Positions 14,224 through 14,991 of a stretch of DNA of 14,991 nucleotides are shown piece by piece. The notes under the pieces are model-generated. The model was given only the letters and a program-made list of their open reading frames with translations. It had not been told where the DNA came from and searched no databases. The DNA comes from Deltaproteobacteria bacterium (GTDB lineage Bacteria > Desulfobacterota > DSM-4660 > Desulfatiglandales > HGW-15): assembly GCA_030671095.1 (NCBI GenBank), contig DAOVAK010000018.1, positions 1 through 14,991 of the forward strand. Reading direction: 5' to 3'. The position numbers and the translations under genes are program-made. Within the stretch, counting starts at the first letter, position 1. Every line of letters begins with the position of its first letter.

Positions 14224-14934
14224 ATGGAAAAGATTCCACCAGAAACCTACGACAAGTACATCAAGGCCCTTATGGACATCAGCCGGGCCATCACATCCGA
14301 CCTCTACCTGGAGGATATTCTCAAGCTCCTCGTCATGGTCACAGCACAGGTCACTGGGGTGGAAATCTGCTCCCTCTGGCTAGTGGATGAGGATACAGAG
14401 GGGAAAAAGATACGACTCAAAGCCACCCAAGCCATTGATCCCGATTATGTGAAGGATAGATCTCTGAATATGAATGAGGGTGTGGTTGGCTTTGTGGCCG
14501 CCAATAACCAGCCCCTCATTATTGAGGACGTCCTGAAAGAGCCTCGATTCAAAGAAAAGGAGATGGCAAGAAAATTGGGCCTGGTCTCCATGGTAAGCGT
14601 GCCCATGCATGTCAAGGAGGACAAGGTCATCGGCGTTTTGAACTGCTTTACTGCGAAATCGCACAACTTCTCTGAAACAGAGGTAAATCTCATAACCACC
14701 GTGGCCAACCAGGCCGCGGTGGCCATCTTCAATACAGAGCTCATGGTCAAAGAAAAGGTGATCCAGGAGGAACTGGAGATCCGCAAACTGGTGGAACGGG
14801 CCAAAGAGGTTCTTATGCGTCGCCGCAACATGACGGGGGAGCAGGCCTACCGCTGGATGCAGAAACGGAGCATGGACTCGCGCAAGTCCATGCGCAATGT
14901 GGCCGAAGCCATCCTTCTCTCAGATGAGATTTGA
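14224..14934 (+). CDS. GAF-ANTAR sensor/antiterminator protein
   Basis: This 236-residue soluble protein has a GAF sensor domain (about 18-172; LWLVDEDTEGKKIRLKAT, NEGVVGFVAANNQPLIIEDV, SVPMHVKEDKVIGVLN), a charged helical linker (172-188) and a C-terminal ANTAR domain (about 186-234; LVERAKEVLMRRRNMTGEQAYRWM, then SMRNVAEAILL). ANTAR domains bind paired RNA hairpins with six-base loops and prevent early transcription termination; GAF domains bind small ligands or redox cofactors. The ligand is not evident, and GAF has no obvious Fe-S or haem ligand cluster. No Shine-Dalgarno precedes the ATG at 14224, so the gene may be weakly translated or coupled. Its place after the glutamate dehydrogenase suggests a role in nitrogen or amino-acid catabolism. 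Confidence 0.88.
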   Translation: MEKIPPETYDKYIKALMDISRAITSDLYLEDILKLLVMVTAQVTGVEICSLWLVDEDTEGKKIRLKATQAIDPDYVKDRSLNMNEGVVGFVAANNQPLIIEDVLKEPRFKEKEMARKLGLVSMVSVPMHVKEDKVIGVLNCFTAKSHNFSETEVNLITTVANQAAVAIFNTELMVKEKVIQEELEIRKLVERAKEVLMRRRNMTGEQAYRWMQKRSMDSRKSMRNVAEAILLSDEI

Positions 14935-14940
14935 TACATT

Positions 14941-14978
14941 CCCTGCCCAAAACCCCTCAAAACAACCCCATCCCCCCT
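14941..14978. other. C-rich tract after the GAF-ANTAR gene
   Basis: Six runs of three or more C lie within 38 bases, separated by 1-9 other bases. The minus strand is thus G-rich and could in principle form a long-loop G-quadruplex. No terminator hairpin is visible before the window ends. Confidence 0.4.
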
Positions 14979-14991
14979 GAAATCAGAATTT

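Overview
The window reads as a chromosomal segment of a mid-GC Gram-negative bacterium, most likely a Desulfobacterota (deltaproteobacterial) lineage. That placement is inferred from the gene families: a membrane-anchored PHP-like protein, a stand-alone 23S-intervening-sequence four-helix protein, a YdbH-like AsmA protein beside a DUF1318 lipoprotein, a ~1,000-residue glutamate dehydrogenase and a GAF-ANTAR regulator. No rRNA, tRNA, CRISPR array or phage gene was seen.

Left region (1-1538): a metallo-beta-lactamase-fold hydrolase on the minus strand lies between two same-orientation copies of a 158-220 bp intergenic repeat with imperfect terminal inverted repeats. The copies share a chassis but carry different small hairpin cassettes in up to three slots. 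Bases 1-77 and 298-363 hold nothing I can assign.

Middle region (1539-5578): a secreted or membrane-anchored PHP-like protein lacking several usual metal ligands, then a ~480 bp element made of a four-helix-bundle gene bounded by inverted arrays of the heptamer GATTTNN, then a complete asparagine synthase (asnB). A different heptamer array (CTGGATN) follows asnB.

Envelope cluster (5579-11000): a small zinc-ribbon/winged-helix protein, a predicted aminopeptidase-family lipoprotein, a 1,087-residue YdbH-like AsmA protein and a lipoprotein that appears to join YnbE-like and YdbL-like parts. The first three genes are 12-13 nt apart and probably one transcript. The fourth has its own candidate promoter, partly built from a third heptamer array (CTGNNTA). 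By analogy with E. coli YdbH-YnbE-YdbL, this cluster probably builds an intermembrane bridge for lipid homeostasis.

Right region (11001-14991): a large-class glutamate dehydrogenase with a good candidate promoter, then a GAF-ANTAR protein, which is a ligand-sensing RNA-binding antiterminator type. The pairing suggests, but does not prove, regulation of nitrogen or amino-acid catabolism. The window ends in a C-rich intergenic tract.
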